From the NCBI RefSeq assembly GCF_001514265.1, contig NZ_KQ948989.1, positions 434,001 through 498,000 of the forward strand: 64,000 bases of DNA, read 5' to 3'. Under the pieces are notes generated by a model. It saw only the letters and a program-made list of their open reading frames with translations, did not search any database and was not told the DNA's origin. This DNA comes from Streptomyces resistomycificus. Lineage in GTDB: Bacteria; Actinomycetota; Actinomycetes; Streptomycetales; Streptomycetaceae. The position numbers were made by a program, and so were the translations under genes. Below, in pieces: positions 61,747 through 64,000 of the stretch (position 1 is its first letter; each line of letters opens with the position of its first letter).

Positions 61747-62475
61747 TCAGGACGCTGAGCGGACCGCTGTCACGATGAGGTTGCTCTGATAGCCGCCTCG
61801 GCCGGGATCGTAGGGAGGCGCGCAGGTGATGAGGGTGAGAACGGGGTCACCCTCACGCCGGAAGACGTCGGCGGGCAGCCGGTCCTTCGTGACGGTGCGA
61901 CGGGCGACGACCTCGTAGGCGATGGTCGTGCCGTCTCCTCGCCGGACGCCGACGCGGTCGCCGGCGCGTACGTCGTAGAGCGCTGCGAGCTCGCCGAGTT
62001 CCCCCGTGCGTGAATCGACGTGTCCGACGAGGACGGCCGAGCCGGCGGCGTCGCCCGGCGCCGGCCCGAAGCGGTACCAGCCTGCCTGGGCGGGGTCGGC
62101 CGGTACGTCGGTCCGGCCGTCGTCCCGCACGCCGACGGGAACGACGCGGGCGGACAGGTCGGCTCTCGGGATGATGACGCGAACCGGTGGAGCACCGTGG
62201 GCCCTGGTGGTGCTGCTCTGGTGAGTGGCTTGTGGGGAGGGCGCGAGGTTCTGCCCGGGCGGCGTTGCCGTCCGGGCAGAAGGGCGCGCGGCTGTCCCCG
62301 TACCGCGGCCGGTGTCGGGCGCCGGCCCGAAACCGGCCGGCGGCCCCGGACCACCGGAGGGGAACAGGAGCAGGGCGGTGACGACGGCCGCGGCCGAGCC
62401 GGCGGCGACAGCGGACCAGAGAGAGCCTGCCGCTCCCGTCCACCACCGCGCACGCTGGTGTGGACGGTCAGGCAT
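61747..62475 (-). CDS. Class F-like sortase
   Basis: 242-residue membrane-bound transpeptidase. One N-terminal helix (about 20-38) and a Pro/Gly/Thr-rich linker lead to the sortase barrel with catalytic His152 (VLVGHVDS), Cys218 (LTLITCAPPYD) and Arg226. This layout fits the small actinobacterial class E/F sortases, which attach surface proteins to peptidoglycan or pili. ATG 62475 overlaps the stop of the DUF4397 gene by 8 nt, so the two are co-translated and the DUF4397 protein is a natural candidate partner. Confidence 0.9.
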   Translation of the reverse strand: MPDRPHQRARWWTGAAGSLWSAVAAGSAAAVVTALLLFPSGGPGPPAGFGPAPDTGRGTGTAARPSARTATPPGQNLAPSPQATHQSSTTRAHGAPPVRVIIPRADLSARVVPVGVRDDGRTDVPADPAQAGWYRFGPAPGDAAGSAVLVGHVDSRTGELGELAALYDVRAGDRVGVRRGDGTTIAYEVVARRTVTKDRLPADVFRREGDPVLTLITCAPPYDPGRGGYQSNLIVTAVRSAS

Positions 62476-63307
62476 CCCGCCGTGCCCGGGACCTGATGGC
62501 GAGTGCTCCGGCCAGGGCGAGCACCCCTGCGCCCGCTGCCCAGGCCATCCACGCGTCGGAGGAGTTCGCCGAGGCCATGGCACCGTCTCCGCCCGCGTCC
62601 ACTCCGCGGGGCGGCGAGTGCATGCCACTGATCGTCTGGACCTTCAGCGCCAGGTTCTTGTCGTCGGCGCTGCCCCAGGCATAGACGATGTTGTTCGTGC
62701 CCTCCTCGAGGTTCAGTTCAGCGGGGCCGATGGCGACGGTGTCGGTGCCGGCGAGGACCACGTCGGCGGAGACGGTGCCCGCCTCGACCTCGGTGGTGTC
62801 CTCCTTCGGGTTCACCAGTTCCTTGAACACCGCCGTGCCGTTGGCGCGGACGTCCACGGCCGGGGCGGCGGCGACGTGTCGCACCGTGAGGCGCGACTTG
62901 CCCGCTGCGACAGCGGAGGTGTCGTTGACGAAGGCGTCGAGCTGAGGCTTGCCGTCGGCCGAAAGGTGGGCCACGACCGTGGCGTTGGCCCCGGCGGGTA
63001 CCGCGACCGTCTTCTGGATCGCGGGGTCTGCCGTCCTGGGGTCGGCACCGGCCTTGAAGACCTTCAGGTCGTAGGAGCCGGCCGGCAGCTCCTGCGGGTC
63101 GGTGAGAGTGCCGGGCTCGAAGTCCGGCAGGAGCTCGTCGCCGTTCGCGTAGACGTCCACCGTCAGACCGGGAACCGCGTGGAAGACGGAGAGCATCACT
63201 GGGTCGTCGGCCTGTGCCGCGCCGGCCGGAACGGCAGAACCAAGGCTCAGAGCACCGACTCCGACACAGGCGGCGATCACGGCGGTCGTACGGGATTTCC
63301 TCATCAT
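62468..63307 (-). CDS. DUF4397 surface protein with membrane tail
   Basis: 279-residue exported protein. A Sec signal ends near AGAAQA; a DUF4397 beta domain of about 200 residues follows (HAVPGLTVDVYANG, repeated as VRHVAAAPAVDVRANG, so two related halves). The C-terminus is hydrophobic (WAAGAGVLALAGALAI) with a basic RSRARRDA end, the shape of a cell-wall sorting signal, but no LPxTG or LAxTG precedes it. ATG 63307 (an immediately following ATG is possible) has GGGAA upstream. It overlaps the sortase gene. Function unknown; wall-attached or membrane-held adhesin-like protein is plausible. Confidence 0.88.
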   Translation of the reverse strand: MMRKSRTTAVIAACVGVGALSLGSAVPAGAAQADDPVMLSVFHAVPGLTVDVYANGDELLPDFEPGTLTDPQELPAGSYDLKVFKAGADPRTADPAIQKTVAVPAGANATVVAHLSADGKPQLDAFVNDTSAVAAGKSRLTVRHVAAAPAVDVRANGTAVFKELVNPKEDTTEVEAGTVSADVVLAGTDTVAIGPAELNLEEGTNNIVYAWGSADDKNLALKVQTISGMHSPPRGVDAGGDGAMASANSSDAWMAWAAGAGVLALAGALAIRSRARRDA

Positions 63308-63400
63308 GCGTTCCCTTCACGCACAGGCCTGCTGGCTGCGGGCCCTACCTCCTCTACCGCTGAAACGAGACGGTCGGATGCAGGCGGCACCGAGAGGGAG

Positions 63401-63462
63401 CGGCAGCCGCGGACGGCACGCGCCGAGTGGCCGGCAGCCACGGACGGCACGCGCCGAGTGGC
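63401..63462. repeat. 31-bp tandem duplication
   Basis: 63401-63431 and 63432-63462 are direct copies differing only at 63409/63440 (G/A). They abut the fructosamine-kinase relic. The 396-bp stretch 63308-63703 holds only this repeat, the relic and a hairpin. Confidence 0.9.
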
Positions 63463-63570
63463 CGGCCCGGCTCCACGGCGACCTGTGGAGCGGCAACGTG
63501 CTGTGGGGTGCCGAAGACCGACGGGACCGCGGCGGAGTGCACCGGAGGCACGAACGGCCCGGCACGCTGA
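63463..63570 (+). pseudogene. Fructosamine kinase fragment
   Basis: In one plus-strand frame the sequence reads ARLHGDLWSGNVLWGAEDR, which matches the catalytic loop of fructosamine-3-kinase family enzymes (HGDLWxGN, with the catalytic Asp and metal-binding Asn). Nothing before or after matches the rest of that ~290-residue protein: upstream are 31-bp tandem repeats, downstream GGVHRRHE only faintly recalls the GGHRE segment. It is a relic of about 30 codons. The match rests on my recognition of the motif. Confidence 0.6.
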
Positions 63571-63586
63571 TCCGCGTGCCGGGCCG
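63555..63586. terminator. Strong hairpin between the relic and the partial right-end gene
   Basis: A perfect 13-bp stem (63555-63567 with 63574-63586) with a 6-nt loop. It could end transcripts of the minus-strand gene to the right and of the lost plus-strand gene. Confidence 0.6.
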
Positions 63587-63703
63587 CCGTACGAACAACG
63601 CCCTGCGGCGTGACGTCGAGGGCGAGGAAAGCGAAGGGACTAGATTCAAGGAGTGGGTGAGAAGGAAGCCCCTTCATGGCCTCGCCGTGATCAAAGGTAG
63701 CAG

Positions 63704-64000
63704 TCAGTCCGGGATCAGGTCGCACAGATTTTCGAGCGTGACGATCCGGGAGTCCGGATGCAGCCCCTCGGGGCGCTCCAGGCCGACGTAGGTCACGGGG
63801 TGGTCGGGCACGGACACCCCGTCCCACACCGTCGTGCCGCCGGCACCCTCGGCCATCAGCTCCGTCAGGTACCGCACCGTCAGCTGCTCACGCTCGACGA
63901 TCCCGCGCAGCAGGGTGGCGACCGAGACCCGGTTGCCCTCGACCTGGTTCGACGTCGGGGTGCCCTTCAGGTACAGGTGCAGCCACTTGGCACGCCACCG
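63704..64000 (-). CDS. Unknown protein, C-terminal part (5' end outside window)
   Basis: The last 98 residues of a minus-strand gene whose start lies beyond the right edge. It begins RWRAKWLHLYLKGTPTSNQVEG and ends TLENLCDLIPD; stop TGA at 63704-63706. Charged, mixed helical and strand character, no membrane segment or signal in the visible part. I do not recognise the family. Codon use is normal for the window, so it is likely a real gene. A hairpin at 63555-63586 lies downstream. Confidence 0.65.
   Translation of the reverse strand, partial: RWRAKWLHLYLKGTPTSNQVEGNRVSVATLLRGIVEREQLTVRYLTELMAEGAGGTTVWDGVSVPDHPVTYVGLERPEGLHPDSRIVTLENLCDLIPD

Noticed and set aside
1-64000. Mobile element, prophage, tRNA or rRNA genes
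   Set aside because: No transposase, integrase, terminal repeats, cloverleaf or rRNA sequence seen on reading both strands; short RNA genes could still be missed without a search tool.

Overview
The window is 64 kb of very GC-rich actinobacterial chromosome, almost certainly Streptomyces. The signs are the strong third-position G/C bias, frequent GTG starts, a long SpoIIE-type phosphatase, a cysteine attenuator peptide of the streptomycete type, a textbook CebR box, MsiK-style sugar transporters without an ATPase, and rare TTA (bldA) codons. I see no tRNA or rRNA gene, insertion sequence, integrase, prophage or CRISPR array. It reads as accessory or arm-like chromosome rich in regulation, secretion and polysaccharide use. 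Both ends cut genes.

Layout: 1-2300 holds the end of an ABC exporter and an MltG-like protein. 2307-7554 (minus) is a sulfonate operon: a leaderless cysteine leader peptide, ssuC, ssuB, ssuA, ssuD and a flavin monooxygenase. 7679-10942 holds a YjbQ protein, a large SMI1/KNR4 protein and a DUF4232 lipoprotein. 10985-12992 is a PLP decarboxylase divergent from a MarR regulator, with repeat operators between them. 13035-19059 holds a DUF4333 protein, an orphan histidine kinase, a kinase/regulator pair and an MMPL transporter. 19355-26209 is a GAF-SpoIIE-HATPase signalling protein followed by a CUT2 sugar ABC operon ending in a terminator.

26460-34456 holds an amidohydrolase, a secreted trypsin-like protease, a class V aminotransferase, a DUF427 protein and pyruvate carboxylase. 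34552-38832 holds a GH13 enzyme and then a secreted GH5 mannanase and SGNH esterase, both with CBM2, under a perfect CebR box. 38975-41885 is a large LuxR-type regulator broken by a 7-G run. 42054-44523 is a coupled cytochrome P450/terpene synthase pair whose synthase lacks the usual Asn of the NSE triad. 44799-47795 is a GH115 xylan glucuronidase with a LacI-type operator.

48020-51067 holds an NlpC/P60 protein without its catalytic Cys and an SDR reductase. 51303-55999 is a two-component system divergent from an FtsX-type ABC exporter. 56117-61509 is a glucarate uptake and degradation operon (binding protein, two permeases, KDG dehydratase, glucarate dehydratase) with a near-consensus promoter and a palindrome. 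61747-63307 is a sortase overlapping a DUF4397 surface protein. The right edge holds tandem repeats, a fructosamine-kinase relic, a hairpin and a partial unknown gene.

The main themes are plant-polymer and sugar-acid use (mannanase, esterase, glucuronidase, glucarate operon), sulfur scavenging, and envelope sensing or export. In-frame TTA codons in the SMI1, SGNH-esterase and FtsX genes tie those three to bldA control.
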